A stretch of DNA of 64,000 bases from Candidatus Sumerlaeota bacterium (GCA_016928995.1 JAFGJS010000125.1:1-64000); one strand, 5' to 3'. Shown: positions 1 through 8,990, counted from the stretch's first letter. The notes: generated from the letters alone by a model not told the origin. Program-made: numbers and translations.

Positions 1-143
1 AAAACGTTAAAAAACTGCGATTCCGGAGGCAAGAAAAACCACCTTAAAAAATCGATTTTTTGTCTAGACAGAGGGGACAAGCTCAGTTCCAGACAATCAC
101 GCAAAAAAAATTATACGAAGTTCTATAGTTACAAAGTTCACAA
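1..143. other. Intergenic sequence at window edge
   Basis: No gene is supported here. The stretch is AT-rich and contains a 10-bp palindrome TGTCTAGACA at 61-70. It precedes the palindromic repeat that abuts the 3' end of the pectate lyase gene. Confidence 0.5.
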
Positions 144-295
144 CTGATGTTGCACAAGGGCAGCTCCTTTGGAGTGCGCAGGCCATGCCTGCGCCTTGAT
201 CCGAGGAATATTGCCTGCAAGCCTTACATCCACTACTTTCCAAAGGCGGCGGCATGGCCGCCGCAGTCCAAAGCCCCAAGGATGCGTAACGTCAG
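144..295 (-). repeat. Dispersed two-hairpin repeat, copy A
   Basis: About 152 bp carrying two strong hairpins, one of the GCGCAGGC/GCCTGCGC type (176-194) and one of the GCGGCGGC-ATG-GCCGCCGC type (246-264). The ends are near-inverted repeats (CTGATGT at 144, ACGTCAG ending at 295). A second, diverged copy in opposite orientation lies at 10156-10299 with the same hairpins, spacing and ends. The element begins directly after the stop codon of the pectate lyase gene, so it probably also forms that gene's transcript end. It resembles a REP/MITE-type element; no transposase is seen. Confidence 0.75.
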
Positions 296-2839
296 TTATT
301 GATAGAAACACCAACTGAATCGGGCGCCGTGGACTGCGGCGGTAGAGATGTCGCTTCGCTCATTCGCGGAATCGAGCGTTTCCAGGTAGATCGCGATGAT
401 CTGATTGAGCGTCAGCGCGTAGTTATAGATGCGCACGTCGTCGATGGAGCCGATCATGACGGCGTCGCCGATATACAGCGGTTCATCCTGGCTGATGCTG
501 CCGGTGCTGTCCGGCATCGTGGCATGCTGGTAGCCATTGGCATAGAGCCGGATTTCGTTCGCGGCCGTGTCGCGCACGCCAACCACATGCACCCAGCCGC
601 CGGTGCAGAAAGCGCTTGAAGCCAGGCTGATTTCCGATTTGGTTACGTTGTCGTCAATGGCAAAGCGGAAATTGTCGTATTCGCTGGTGCATTTACGGTA
701 GAATTCATAGCGCATGCCGCTGCCGGGCGTCGTGATGGTGCCTTTGATCAGGATTTCCTCCTGACCTTCCGCCATGCTGGCAGGTTCCTTCAGCCAGAAG
801 CAGACGGACATATCCGCATCGCCGAAGTCGATGGATGCGCTGCTCGGAACATACACGCCGCCGTCGGTGGCGGATGAATAGGTCAGGGCGCCGTTCAGCA
901 CACCGGCGGACCAGGCGGGCGGCGTCGCATTTTGCAGCGTGCCGTCGTTGCCGTTGCCTGTGGCGTCATGCGCGATGATGCCGCTGCTTTCATCCAGGCG
1001 CCAATGCGCGTTGGGCGCATAGACCTCCGGCAGGGGAGGCGTCGTGGCCGAAGCCGGAGTGGATGCCGAGGTCTCGTTCAGGTTGTATGCGTCCCGGGCT
1101 TTAACGGTATAGGTGTAAGTGCGATCCGGTGATAAATTCGTGTCGGTGTAGGCCGGGCTGGTTTGCCAGCCGGAATCATGTCCGCCGTCGATGGCGGAGA
1201 AATAATATTCCACGCCGTTTCCGCTCGACGCCGTTGTGGCCGTCATGACGATGCTGCGCACTGTTTCCGCGGCCGACTCGGACGCCCAGGTCATGGGATC
1301 CGGCGTGACCGGCGAACTTGCGCCTTCCCCCAGCACCAGGACGCTGACGGATAACGTCGCCTCGCTGCCGTCGTTCACGGTGAAGTCGAAACCGCCGAAG
1401 CCGGAAAAATCAGTCGCCGGGGTGAAGCGCGCGGTGTGTCCGTCCGCCAGCAATGTCACGGCGCCGTTTTCCGCGTTAGACACGGAATATGTCGCTGTGC
1501 CGGCAAAACCGGCGGTGAAGACCTGCAAGTCCACATCGACAGCAGTGTTGACGGTAGTGCTCGCATGCGGCGCGCCCAGCCAGTTGAGGTATTCCTCCAG
1601 GTTGGTGTATCCATCGGCGTCATGATCGCCGTTGTTGCTCGCGGCGCTGGGGCTGATGCCCAGGGCCTGCTCGAAATAATCCGGCATGCCGTCGCCGTCC
1701 GAATCGGCCGGCGTGGATTCGCCGCCCAATGTGCCGAAGCCGCTGTTGCTCAATCCCAGATCGGATTCACGCGCGATGATGCGCCGCGTTTGGTTCTGCA
1801 CGTCGGAGACCAGCAGCGTGTCCACCTCATCGCGATCCCAGGGCGTCGCGCCGCCCAGGGAGAGCAGCAACTTATGCGCCGTGAGCGCATCCTGCGTGTC
1901 CACTGCCGGCGCATCGTAGCGCGTCGCGACTTCCTCGACCGTTCCCGAGATGACGGTGTAGCCCTTGTCGGTTCCGTCCAGCACGCCGTCCGTGTCGAAA
2001 TCAGTCAAGGTCTCGTTCAGCCACATGTGATACGTCGGATCACCGCTCGAATCCGTCTGCGCGCTGGAGAAGCAGTAGGTCTTGCCGCTGACCGCGGAGA
2101 TGAAATAGCACCGGTCCACGTTGGCCCAGTGCGTGCCCGAATCGGCGTCGGCGCAAATAAAGGGAATATCCCAGTCGAAAATGGTGTTGTTCACGTAATC
2201 AAGCAGGCCGTTGCGCGACTTCGGGTTGCGGGTGTGATTATGCGCATACAGGAAGTGATGAAGGGTGACATTCTGGGCGTAAAGCAATCCGCCGCAGGAG
2301 TGATCCTCAAGTCCCCAGGCGTTGAAGGTCCATTGCTCGGTCACGTTCTGCGGGTTGTCCAACGAATTGTTTTCGTCGTAGCTGAACTGGATGCTGCAAT
2401 GGTCGACGATGCAGCCGTTGACGTAGTTGTTCAGGCTCAACGCATCAATTCGGCCCGCCGACTTGCCCGGACGGAAGCGCATGTGGCGGATGATGATGTT
2501 GTCCCCGCCGACGGATGTCTGGTAGCCCTTGACGCCGATGCCGCCAGGCGCCGTTTGTCCGGCGATCGTCATATTCGTTCCGGTGATCCCCAGTTTGCTG
2601 GAGATCGTAATGTAACCCCCGACATCGAAAACGATGGTGACGTTATCCATGTCGCAGGCATAGCGCAGGGAGCCTGCTCCCGAGTCGTTTAGGTTGGTCA
2701 CATGATACACCGAACCGCCGCGTCCGCCGGTGACATTGGCGCCAAAACCTTCAGCGCCAGGAAACGCGATTTGCGCCATAGCGCATGGGGTTAGGGAGAA
2801 TAAGGTCAATAGAACCAGCACATCGATCTTCATTCGCAT
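296..2839 (-). CDS. Secreted pectate-lyase-like protein (PL1 beta-helix) with C-terminal LamG domain
   Basis: An 847-aa exported protein. Residues 1-22 form a signal peptide ending AMA-Q. Residues 23 to about 370 match the secreted parallel beta-helix pectate lyase type: IVDHCS near residue 145 resembles the conserved WIDH region, and RNPKSR near residue 200 matches the RxPxxR active-site motif of family PL1. A calcium-binding-type DSDGDG/DHDADG linker follows (about 378-425), then an Ig/cadherin-like domain, a fibronectin-III-like domain and a LamG/concanavalin-like domain (about 640-840), probably for carbohydrate or surface binding. The start at 2839 is supported by an AGAGG ribosome site. 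It presumably cleaves pectic polymers outside the cell by beta-elimination; substrate is inferred from the fold family. Confidence 0.85.
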   Translation of the reverse strand: MRMKIDVLVLLTLFSLTPCAMAQIAFPGAEGFGANVTGGRGGSVYHVTNLNDSGAGSLRYACDMDNVTIVFDVGGYITISSKLGITGTNMTIAGQTAPGGIGVKGYQTSVGGDNIIIRHMRFRPGKSAGRIDALSLNNYVNGCIVDHCSIQFSYDENNSLDNPQNVTEQWTFNAWGLEDHSCGGLLYAQNVTLHHFLYAHNHTRNPKSRNGLLDYVNNTIFDWDIPFICADADSGTHWANVDRCYFISAVSGKTYCFSSAQTDSSGDPTYHMWLNETLTDFDTDGVLDGTDKGYTVISGTVEEVATRYDAPAVDTQDALTAHKLLLSLGGATPWDRDEVDTLLVSDVQNQTRRIIARESDLGLSNSGFGTLGGESTPADSDGDGMPDYFEQALGISPSAASNNGDHDADGYTNLEEYLNWLGAPHASTTVNTAVDVDLQVFTAGFAGTATYSVSNAENGAVTLLADGHTARFTPATDFSGFGGFDFTVNDGSEATLSVSVLVLGEGASSPVTPDPMTWASESAAETVRSIVMTATTASSGNGVEYYFSAIDGGHDSGWQTSPAYTDTNLSPDRTYTYTVKARDAYNLNETSASTPASATTPPLPEVYAPNAHWRLDESSGIIAHDATGNGNDGTLQNATPPAWSAGVLNGALTYSSATDGGVYVPSSASIDFGDADMSVCFWLKEPASMAEGQEEILIKGTITTPGSGMRYEFYRKCTSEYDNFRFAIDDNVTKSEISLASSAFCTGGWVHVVGVRDTAANEIRLYANGYQHATMPDSTGSISQDEPLYIGDAVMIGSIDDVRIYNYALTLNQIIAIYLETLDSANERSDISTAAVHGARFSWCFYQ

Positions 2840-3065
2840 TTCAAAACCTCTTACAAAAGAATACTTGTTCAGCTAAAGATGAACTTGATTTTACAGCATA
2901 TTTTCAATGCTTACAATGAATAAAACCTCTGATTGAACGGGTCCAATGGATTTAACTGTTGATATTCGGAATTAATTTACGGCTATTTTGCGGACAGTTG
3001 CATAGATCGAGACCAAAGGGATTGATTGAAGGTTTGGCAGAGAAGGTGAATTCTACCGAATGGAT

Positions 3066-5528
3066 TCAGGGACGATAGTTTTCCATGGTCTGGAGCAAGT
3101 CTCTCGCGTCGGCTTCGAAGTTGATAAACTCGTAAACCTTCACCGGATTCCCCATGTGATCCTGCACAATCAAGGTTGGCACACGCACAACTCCCAGCTG
3201 CTTCCAGACGCCTCCGCTCTCAGCGCGCTCCCGGTAAGCGACAAAATTTTTCATGTTGTCGCGGAAGGACTGCGCCTCGAAAGTTTCCGACTCCAACTTT
3301 TGACACGCGGAGACATCATCCAAATAAAAGTACAGGATGCGAGGTTTTTTGAGGTTTTGCGATTGAGTTTTCAATTCATCGTAATTTTCCAGCCACGTGG
3401 ATGCGGCGGCGCTCTGACTTTGAGCCGCGAAGGCCGCGGATTCAGACGGAGCGACGTAGGGATCGAATGCAAATCCGGCGATGCATCCGCCGATGATGGG
3501 AGGCGTTGTGTCGTTATATGTGACATCGACAGTGATCGGCTCCAGGCCTTCGCCAATGTCAAAGACGAAGTAGGTTAATGTGTTGCGCTTTCCGGAGCCC
3601 TGGTTGGCGATGGCGGCGTGGTCGTCTTTGCCTGCCTGCACGGCGACGTTCCAGGTGTTCGGTCCCTCCATGCCGTCGTTCAAGATGACAGTCAGCCGGA
3701 ATGCGTTTTTAAAATCGCGTTGAATCGTAAAGACAGGATGGATGGGATCAATCGTAGAAGAACTTCCATAGTACGCGCCGGCTTTTTGGTAGCGGGTGGA
3801 ATGCACGGGCATTTGCAGCTGTGTTGTCGCGCCGTTGGTTCCGCCGGAACACACTCCGAATTGACTTGTGGAAACGGAGATTTCTCCGATGTAGTACGGC
3901 CTTTTTTTGGCGTTTTGCTCGCTGCCGCGCCAGCCGACGTCGAAGTTTTCCAGGCAGACGTTTTCCGGCGCCATGAATTGCCAGATCAGGTAGCCGTCCG
4001 TGCCGTACTGGCGGTCTTGTTCCAGAGACGCCTTTGTGCGCCAATCGCCGTTGGTCACGACATCCGCTGGGCTTGCCTTCACCTTCCCCTGGCTCGTTGT
4101 GCTGGGAAGGCTGGGCGGCGGCGGCTGAGCAATGCTGGCGGCGCCAGTGATATTTGTGGGACTGACGGACTGACCTGATTGGCTGGGAGTATTTTGCGGA
4201 ACGCTGGGATTCATCAAAGCGAGAATGTCCTGGGCCGATAACGCCGTTTTATAAATCCGGAAGTCGTCAATGCTGCCGTTGAATAATGGGTCGCGCGCCC
4301 ATTGGCTTTTGCCGATGAAATTCTGCATCGGTCTGATGTCGGAGGGATTCAGCGTGATCGCGCCGGTCGCGGAAACGCGGCCATTGAGGTAGATTGTGCC
4401 GATGTCGCCTTGCAGCGTGACGGCGAGATGTATCCATTGACCCGCGGGCATCGGCGGCGCTTTGATGAATTGATTCAGACTTCCTTTACGGAAGCCGAAA
4501 TAAAGGGCGTCGTCGTCGAATTTCGGGCACAGATAGAGATATTCCCAACTGTTTTCACCGTTGCCGAAATCGAAGATGCGCTGTCGCGTCTCGCCGCCGT
4601 TCCAGTAGACCCATACGGCGATGGTCATGTCGTCCATGGAAACCAGATTGTTCATCGACACCAGGAAATCGTCCACGCCGTCCAGTTGAATCGCTCGTCC
4701 GATCCGGCCGGCGGTGTAGACCGGATCGCCGTAGGAGGATAAATTGTGAGAGCCTGTGCTGTCGGCTGTGGAGCCTTCAAAAGGATAGCATGCCGCGAGC
4801 GACGCCGCGCCGCTGCGGCCGGACATCAGGGCGGCGATCTCCGTCGCCGGGAGCGCTTGGTTGAAAAGCTGGAAATCGTCGATCATGCCGTTGAAAAACG
4901 GATCGCGCGACCACTGGCTTTTGCCGATGAAGTTCTGCGCTGGATTGATCAAAGCGGGATTCAGCGTGATCCTGCTGGTCGCGTCGACCCGGCCATTGAC
5001 GTAGATTGTGCCGATGCCGCCTTGAAGCGTGACGGCGAGATGGACCCATTGCCCGGCAGGCAATGGGGATGTTTCGACATACTGGTGCGTGTCTCCTTGG
5101 CGGATGCCAAATAAAAGCGTGTTATTCCTGATGCTCGAGGTCTGAGTGTCGTTATCAATCATCGGCGACAGATAGATGTATTGCAGGCTGCTTTCGCCGT
5201 TGCCAAAATCGAAAATGCGTTGCCGCGCCTCGCCGCCGTTCCACATGACCCATGTCGCGATCGTGATCTCGGGAGAGTTGATGATATTGCTGGGCAACAG
5301 CACATATTTTCCCATGCCATCCAGGAAGATCGCCTGGCCGTTTTTGCCTGGCGTGTAGGCGGGATTGCCGAATGAGATGCCGTTGAAATTGCCGGCGCTG
5401 TCTGACAAATCACCATCGAATCGATAATGCGCCACCGGAGCCGGCCAGCTTTTTGGACAATCGAGATTTGAAAAAATCGCGATAGGAGCAACCATTAGAA
5501 AAGTGTAATACTGAATCCCTTTATGCAT
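3066..5528 (-). CDS. Secreted twin-LamG protein with C-terminal thioredoxin-like domain
   Basis: About 820 aa from the ATG at 5528, preceded by AGGAGAAGG; an in-frame ATG at 5540 and a longer frame to 5657 are less likely. A hydrophobic signal segment is followed by two tandem LamG-type domains (roughly residues 35-225 and 245-440) that closely resemble each other, including a shared FNG.IDDF core. A proline/serine-rich linker and an unrecognised region (about 490-700) follow. The last 110 residues look thioredoxin-like: a LYFYLDD strand, a cis-proline motif RVPTLIV and a final helix. Only one cysteine (SACQKL) lies where the CxxC would be, so redox activity is doubtful. Role unknown; probably extracytoplasmic and glycan-binding. 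Confidence 0.75.
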   Translation of the reverse strand: MHKGIQYYTFLMVAPIAIFSNLDCPKSWPAPVAHYRFDGDLSDSAGNFNGISFGNPAYTPGKNGQAIFLDGMGKYVLLPSNIINSPEITIATWVMWNGGEARQRIFDFGNGESSLQYIYLSPMIDNDTQTSSIRNNTLLFGIRQGDTHQYVETSPLPAGQWVHLAVTLQGGIGTIYVNGRVDATSRITLNPALINPAQNFIGKSQWSRDPFFNGMIDDFQLFNQALPATEIAALMSGRSGAASLAACYPFEGSTADSTGSHNLSSYGDPVYTAGRIGRAIQLDGVDDFLVSMNNLVSMDDMTIAVWVYWNGGETRQRIFDFGNGENSWEYLYLCPKFDDDALYFGFRKGSLNQFIKAPPMPAGQWIHLAVTLQGDIGTIYLNGRVSATGAITLNPSDIRPMQNFIGKSQWARDPLFNGSIDDFRIYKTALSAQDILALMNPSVPQNTPSQSGQSVSPTNITGAASIAQPPPPSLPSTTSQGKVKASPADVVTNGDWRTKASLEQDRQYGTDGYLIWQFMAPENVCLENFDVGWRGSEQNAKKRPYYIGEISVSTSQFGVCSGGTNGATTQLQMPVHSTRYQKAGAYYGSSSTIDPIHPVFTIQRDFKNAFRLTVILNDGMEGPNTWNVAVQAGKDDHAAIANQGSGKRNTLTYFVFDIGEGLEPITVDVTYNDTTPPIIGGCIAGFAFDPYVAPSESAAFAAQSQSAAASTWLENYDELKTQSQNLKKPRILYFYLDDVSACQKLESETFEAQSFRDNMKNFVAYRERAESGGVWKQLGVVRVPTLIVQDHMGNPVKVYEFINFEADARDLLQTMENYRP

Positions 5529-5721
5529 CCTTCTCCTCATTGCTTGACCATCTTGCGGCGCTGATTGTGAAGTTCGTTGTTTGTATCGCGCAAAATGCCC
5601 ATTCTTCTTCTGATATACTATATCGGCAACGAATTTAAGATCCTTAACCGGACGCAAGTCTCAATAATAAGACCGATTGGTGCGTTAATGTGTCAACCAG
5701 AATAACAGTTTTATGGAGGTT

Positions 5722-6756
5722 TTAGCCGGTTTTGTTCGCGAGTTCTTTTTCGTGCTTGCGATAAAGCCAGCGGAATTGGTGGTAACTCAGTTGCAGCAGT
5801 TGAGCGGCCTTTTTCTGATTGAATTGGGTTTGCGTCAATGCGGAACGCAGCAGACCGATCTCGGTCCGGCGTATTGTATCGTGATATGGCGCGATGCCTT
5901 GATCGTCGTTCTCGCGAAGGTTGGGAAGATCTGCTTGCTGTTTGATTGGTATTTCTTTGGATGTCTGTGACGCAAGCGGTGAATACGGCGACTGAAACGG
6001 ATTGAAATCGATGTTTTCGATCACGGGCGCATCCGAACGGTAAACCGCGCGTTCCACGACGTTTTTCAATTCGCGGATGTTGCCCGGCCAGGAATAGTGT
6101 TCGAGCAGATCGATCGCTTGCGGGCTGAATTCCGGCGCCGCTGGCCAGCCGAGCTCATGGGTCATGCGCGCGGCGAAATGGCTGGCGAGGAGCAGGATGT
6201 CCTCGCCGCGCTCCCGCAACGGCGGCAGAAAGATCACCTCGAAGGACAAACGGTCGAGCAGGTCGCGCTTGAAGGCGCCGGCGTCGGCGAGTCCGGCCAG
6301 ATTCTGGTTGGTCGCGCCGACGATGCGAACATCGGCTTGAATCGCCTTGGAACTGCCGACGCGCTCGAAGGCGCCGTATTCCACCACGCGCAGAATTTTT
6401 TCCTGCGTCACGATGGGGATCAGGCCGATTTCATCGAGAAACAAGGTTCCCTCGTCGGCCTGTTCGAAACGGCCGATGCGGCGCCGCGCCGCGCCGGTGA
6501 AGGCGCCGGCTTCATAGCCGAACAGCTCGGATTCGATCAGCGTGCCGGGGAGAGTCGCCGCATTGAGTGGAATCAACGGCGCCTGCCAGCGTCCGGAGAG
6601 ATAATGGATGCGCGCGGCGGCGAGCTCCTTGCCCGTTCCGCGCTCGCCGATGAGCAGCACGGGCCGGTCGATTTTCGCCACGCGGGAGAGTTTTTCCTGG
6701 AATTCAAGGAAAACTTCCGATTGCCCCAATGCCTCGGTATGGGTTGGCAGTGCCAT
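5722..6756 (-). CDS. pspF: Sigma-54-dependent activator of the phage-shock operon (PspF-like)
   Basis: A 344-aa AAA+ enhancer-binding protein without an N-terminal receiver domain, as in PspF. It has Walker A GERGTGKE, the sigma-54-contacting GAFTGA loop, Walker B TLFLDEI, an arginine-finger region and a C-terminal Fis-type helix-turn-helix (FNQKKAAQLLQLSYHQFRWLY). The ATG at 6756 is chosen because the protein then starts immediately before the AAA+ domain and has GGTGA upstream; the longer frame adds AT-rich hydrophobic sequence. It is divergent from pspA with the sigma-54 promoter between them, the usual PspF arrangement. It should remodel sigma-54 RNA polymerase at the psp promoter and be restrained by PspA. 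Confidence 0.9.
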   Translation of the reverse strand: MALPTHTEALGQSEVFLEFQEKLSRVAKIDRPVLLIGERGTGKELAAARIHYLSGRWQAPLIPLNAATLPGTLIESELFGYEAGAFTGAARRRIGRFEQADEGTLFLDEIGLIPIVTQEKILRVVEYGAFERVGSSKAIQADVRIVGATNQNLAGLADAGAFKRDLLDRLSFEVIFLPPLRERGEDILLLASHFAARMTHELGWPAAPEFSPQAIDLLEHYSWPGNIRELKNVVERAVYRSDAPVIENIDFNPFQSPYSPLASQTSKEIPIKQQADLPNLRENDDQGIAPYHDTIRRTEIGLLRSALTQTQFNQKKAAQLLQLSYHQFRWLYRKHEKELANKTG

Positions 6757-6763
6757 TAAATCA

Positions 6764-6775
6764 CCAATATATTGG
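6764..6775. promoter_or_regulatory. Palindrome in the pspF-pspA intergenic region
   Basis: A perfect 12-bp palindrome, CCAATATATTGG, lies 8 bp upstream of the pspF start codon within an AT-rich intergenic region. It could be an autoregulatory or enhancer site for PspF. Function is inference only. Confidence 0.3.
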
Positions 6776-6894
6776 CATAAAACACCAAAATATAATATAT
6801 AGCAGTAAAATATGATATAAAATACCATTATACCGGACAGATGTCAAATGAATAAAATCGCTGATTTTGCTTAGGTTAACGAAATTGCATCGAT

Positions 6895-6910
6895 TGGCAC
6901 AATTCCCGCA
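6895..6910 (+). promoter_or_regulatory. Sigma-54 (-24/-12) promoter of the psp operon
   Basis: TGGCAC, 5 nt, CCGCA. The invariant GG and GC dinucleotides have exactly the spacing of the consensus TGGCAC-N5-TTGCA. It lies 43 bp upstream of the pspA start, beside a divergent PspF-type activator gene, which is the known layout of psp loci. Confidence 0.85.
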
Positions 6911-6952
6911 TAAGAGAACAGCAAACATTAATTCCATTCGGGAGAGAAAATC

Positions 6953-7615
6953 ATGGGTATTTTTAGCCGTTTTCGCGATATTATTCACTCCAACCTGAAC
7001 AGCATGCTGGAGAAGGCGGAAGATCCGGAAAAGCTGATCCGGATGATGATTCAGGAAATGGAGGACACGCTGATCGAAATCAAAGCCAATTGCGCCGGTT
7101 CGATCGCAACCAAAACGAAAATCCGGCGTCAAAAGGAAGAGTGTGAGAAGCGCATCGCGCTGTGGGATGAGCGGGCGCAGCTGGCGGTCGGCAAAGGCCG
7201 CGACGACCTGGCGCGCGAGGCGCTGGCTGAAAAGAAGGGCTTCCGCGAAAAACTCGCGTCGCTGGATCAGGAAGAGATTCAATGCGAGAGCTTGATTCAG
7301 CAATACCAGGATGATATTGTTCAATTGGAAGAGAAGCTGGCCGCCGCGCGCGAAAAGCAGCGCATCCTGCTGGAGCGGCATAAACGCGCTCAGTCGAAGA
7401 TCATGGCGCAAAGCGAAATCCGCCGCATGGACACGACCGACGCGTTCGTCCGCTTCGAGAAGTTCGAGAATCGGATCGAGCGAATGGAGGCCGAGGCAGA
7501 TCTGGTCAACTTCGGGCGCAAACCGAGCCTGGACGACAAGTTCTCGGAGTTGGAAAAAGACGAGGACATCGAACGGGAACTGGACGAGCTGAAAGGCAAA
7601 AAGCAGAAATCCTGA
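6953..7615 (+). CDS. pspA: Phage shock protein A (PspA/IM30 family)
   Basis: A 220-aa, highly charged, almost entirely alpha-helical coiled-coil protein with the diagnostic N-terminus MGIFSRFRDIIHSNLNSMLEKAEDPEKLIRMMIQEME split here as MGIFSRFRDI and EDPEKLIRMM. Family members bind stressed inner membranes, form ESCRT-III-like rings and inhibit PspF. GGGAGAG precedes the ATG. It is the first gene after the sigma-54 promoter and is followed by two pspB-like genes, a small membrane protein and pspC. The length is close to the usual 222 aa. Confidence 0.95.
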   Translation: MGIFSRFRDIIHSNLNSMLEKAEDPEKLIRMMIQEMEDTLIEIKANCAGSIATKTKIRRQKEECEKRIALWDERAQLAVGKGRDDLAREALAEKKGFREKLASLDQEEIQCESLIQQYQDDIVQLEEKLAAAREKQRILLERHKRAQSKIMAQSEIRRMDTTDAFVRFEKFENRIERMEAEADLVNFGRKPSLDDKFSELEKDEDIERELDELKGKKQKS

Positions 7616-7732
7616 CCTGTCCGCGCGACGATAGGATTTCACATGGCTCTGCCGGCAGCATAGACGGCCGGTCTTAATCTCAATATTCGAAGATCAGGTC
7701 ATATTGTTCTCAAGGCATAGAAAGGCATTATC

Positions 7733-7963
7733 ATGATGGATCCTGGTGTTCTGGTGATTTTACTCCTCTTTGGAACTCCGCTGGTGTTGATTGTCGGAGC
7801 GTTCGTGATCATCGGATTGATCATTATGAAAAGCGGCTCCAAGAAAGGCACAGCTTTATCCGCGGACGAGGCGCGCATCATGCAGGAACTGCACCAGGGG
7901 CTTTCCAAACTTGAAAAACGCATCGAGAATCTTGAGACGATTTTCATCGAGCAGAAGCAATAA
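7733..7963 (+). CDS. pspB: PspB-like membrane protein (first copy)
   Basis: A 76-aa protein with one N-terminal membrane helix (about residues 6-31) and a cytoplasmic amphipathic coiled coil containing DEARIMQELHQGLSKLEKRI and then ENLETIF, the typical PspB C-terminal pattern. PspB partners PspC to signal membrane stress by binding PspA. It is separated from pspA by 117 bp and followed 43 bp later by a clear paralogue. The start is the first of two adjacent ATG codons. Confidence 0.8.
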   Translation: MMDPGVLVILLLFGTPLVLIVGAFVIIGLIIMKSGSKKGTALSADEARIMQELHQGLSKLEKRIENLETIFIEQKQ

Positions 7964-8006
7964 CAATTTTGGCATCTGAAATGACAAGGCCCAAAGGAAT
8001 TAGCTA

Positions 8007-8261
8007 ATGCCGTTTTATTATTCAGCATTTTCGATCCCGATCATCGCGATTTGTTTAATCTTCGGCATCCCCATTGTGGCAATCATCTGCGGTTCTTTGG
8101 TGGAAGCGCTCAAGGTCATCAAGGGCGAATCGGGCGGAAAAAACGCCAAGCTATCCGAGGATGAGACGCGTTTGATCCAGGAACTGCATCAGGGCTTGCT
8201 GCGGATGGAAAAGCGCATCGAGGCGCTCGAGACGATTTTGCTCGAAGACAAGCGCAGGTGA
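8007..8261 (+). CDS. PspB-like membrane protein (second copy)
   Basis: An 84-aa paralogue of the preceding gene. It has an N-terminal membrane helix (about 8-34) and the C-terminal coiled coil DETRLIQELHQGLLRMEKRI then EALETILLEDKRR. AAAGGA lies upstream of the ATG. The C-terminal halves of the two proteins are nearly the same while the membrane segments differ, which suggests a duplication with diverged membrane sensing or hetero-oligomer formation. The downstream gene starts 7 bp after its stop. Confidence 0.75.
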   Translation: MPFYYSAFSIPIIAICLIFGIPIVAIICGSLVEALKVIKGESGGKNAKLSEDETRLIQELHQGLLRMEKRIEALETILLEDKRR

Positions 8262-8268
8262 GAGGGTT

Positions 8269-8472
8269 ATGTTAAAATTCATCGGACAAGTGTTGTTGTT
8301 CCCGTTTCAACTGGCGGTGAAAGTTATTGAACTCATCGGCCGGACGGCCGCGGTGATCGTGGGATTGACCGGTTTCGGTCTGGGCGCGCTCAGTTGCCTT
8401 TTTCCGCCGTTTGTCGTGATCGGCGCTCCGGCGATGCTGATTTGCGGCATTATCGTCATCAAAGCATTGTAA
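8269..8472 (+). CDS. Small double-spanning membrane protein of the psp operon
   Basis: A 67-aa protein dominated by hydrophobic segments (about residues 5-40 and 42-66) with a glycine/proline hinge FPPFVVIGAP. GAGAGG precedes the ATG, and the gene starts 7 bp after the second pspB-like stop, so it is certainly part of the psp operon. I do not recognise the family. By position it could correspond to PspD or PspG, but sequence similarity is not evident. Confidence 0.7.
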   Translation: MLKFIGQVLLFPFQLAVKVIELIGRTAAVIVGLTGFGLGALSCLFPPFVVIGAPAMLICGIIVIKAL

Positions 8473-8509
8473 CGATTTTAATCAAATTTGTTGATAAGGA
8501 TTTTCGATC

Positions 8510-8914
8510 ATGTCTCGTCATCATTTAAGGCACAATTGGTATGAACGCCGCAAAAGGAATGGTCTGTATCGTTCGCGCAAGGGAGTGATCTTCGGCGTAT
8601 GCGCTGGGATCGCCAAGCACCTCGATCTTTCGGTTACAGTCGTTCGCCTGATTGTCGTTGGGGCATGCATTCTAACGGGATTCTGGCCGATGATCGTGAT
8701 CTATATCGTCGCCGCGCTGCTCATGAAGCCGGAGCCTGTGCTGCCGTTGTCCAATGATGACGAGCGTGAGTTTTACAACTCCTACACCGCGTCGCATGAG
8801 ATGGCGCTGCATCGGTTGAAGCAAACTTTTGATCGGCTGGACCGTCGTATTCAACGTATGGAAGACATTGTCACCAAGCGTAACTTTAACTGGGATCAAA
8901 AGTTAAACCGCTAA
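8510..8914 (+). CDS. pspC: PspC-domain membrane protein
   Basis: A 134-aa protein with a PspC domain: a basic N-terminus, then GLYRSRKGVIFGVCAGIAKH leading into DLSVTVVRLIVV and a membrane helix (about 45-70). A cytoplasmic coiled-coil tail follows (about 90-125). PspC senses inner-membrane stress together with PspB and relieves PspA inhibition of PspF. AAGGA lies 12 bp before the ATG. It is the last gene of the operon; a GGAGC/GCTCC stem lies just downstream. Confidence 0.88.
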   Translation: MSRHHLRHNWYERRKRNGLYRSRKGVIFGVCAGIAKHLDLSVTVVRLIVVGACILTGFWPMIVIYIVAALLMKPEPVLPLSNDDEREFYNSYTASHEMALHRLKQTFDRLDRRIQRMEDIVTKRNFNWDQKLNR

Positions 8915-8927
8915 CGATTTCCCATTG

Positions 8928-8954
8928 ACGGAGCGCTAAGGATGATGCTCCGCA
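8928..8954 (+). terminator. Possible hairpin after pspC
   Basis: CGGAGC at 8930 pairs with GCTCCG near 8948. No T-run follows, so this is at best a weak or factor-assisted end of the psp transcript. Confidence 0.3.
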
Positions 8955-8990
8955 ATTCCGGCCAATTCCTACCCAATCACTGAACTGAAA

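Noticed and set aside
1436-2692. 418-codon plus-strand frame across the pectate lyase gene
   Set aside because: The minus strand carries signal peptide, beta-helix and catalytic motifs; the plus frame is low-information Arg/Val/Ala.
5529-5657. N-terminal extension of the twin-LamG protein
   Set aside because: The extension is hydrophilic and puts the signal peptide internal; a good ribosome site precedes the ATG at 5528.
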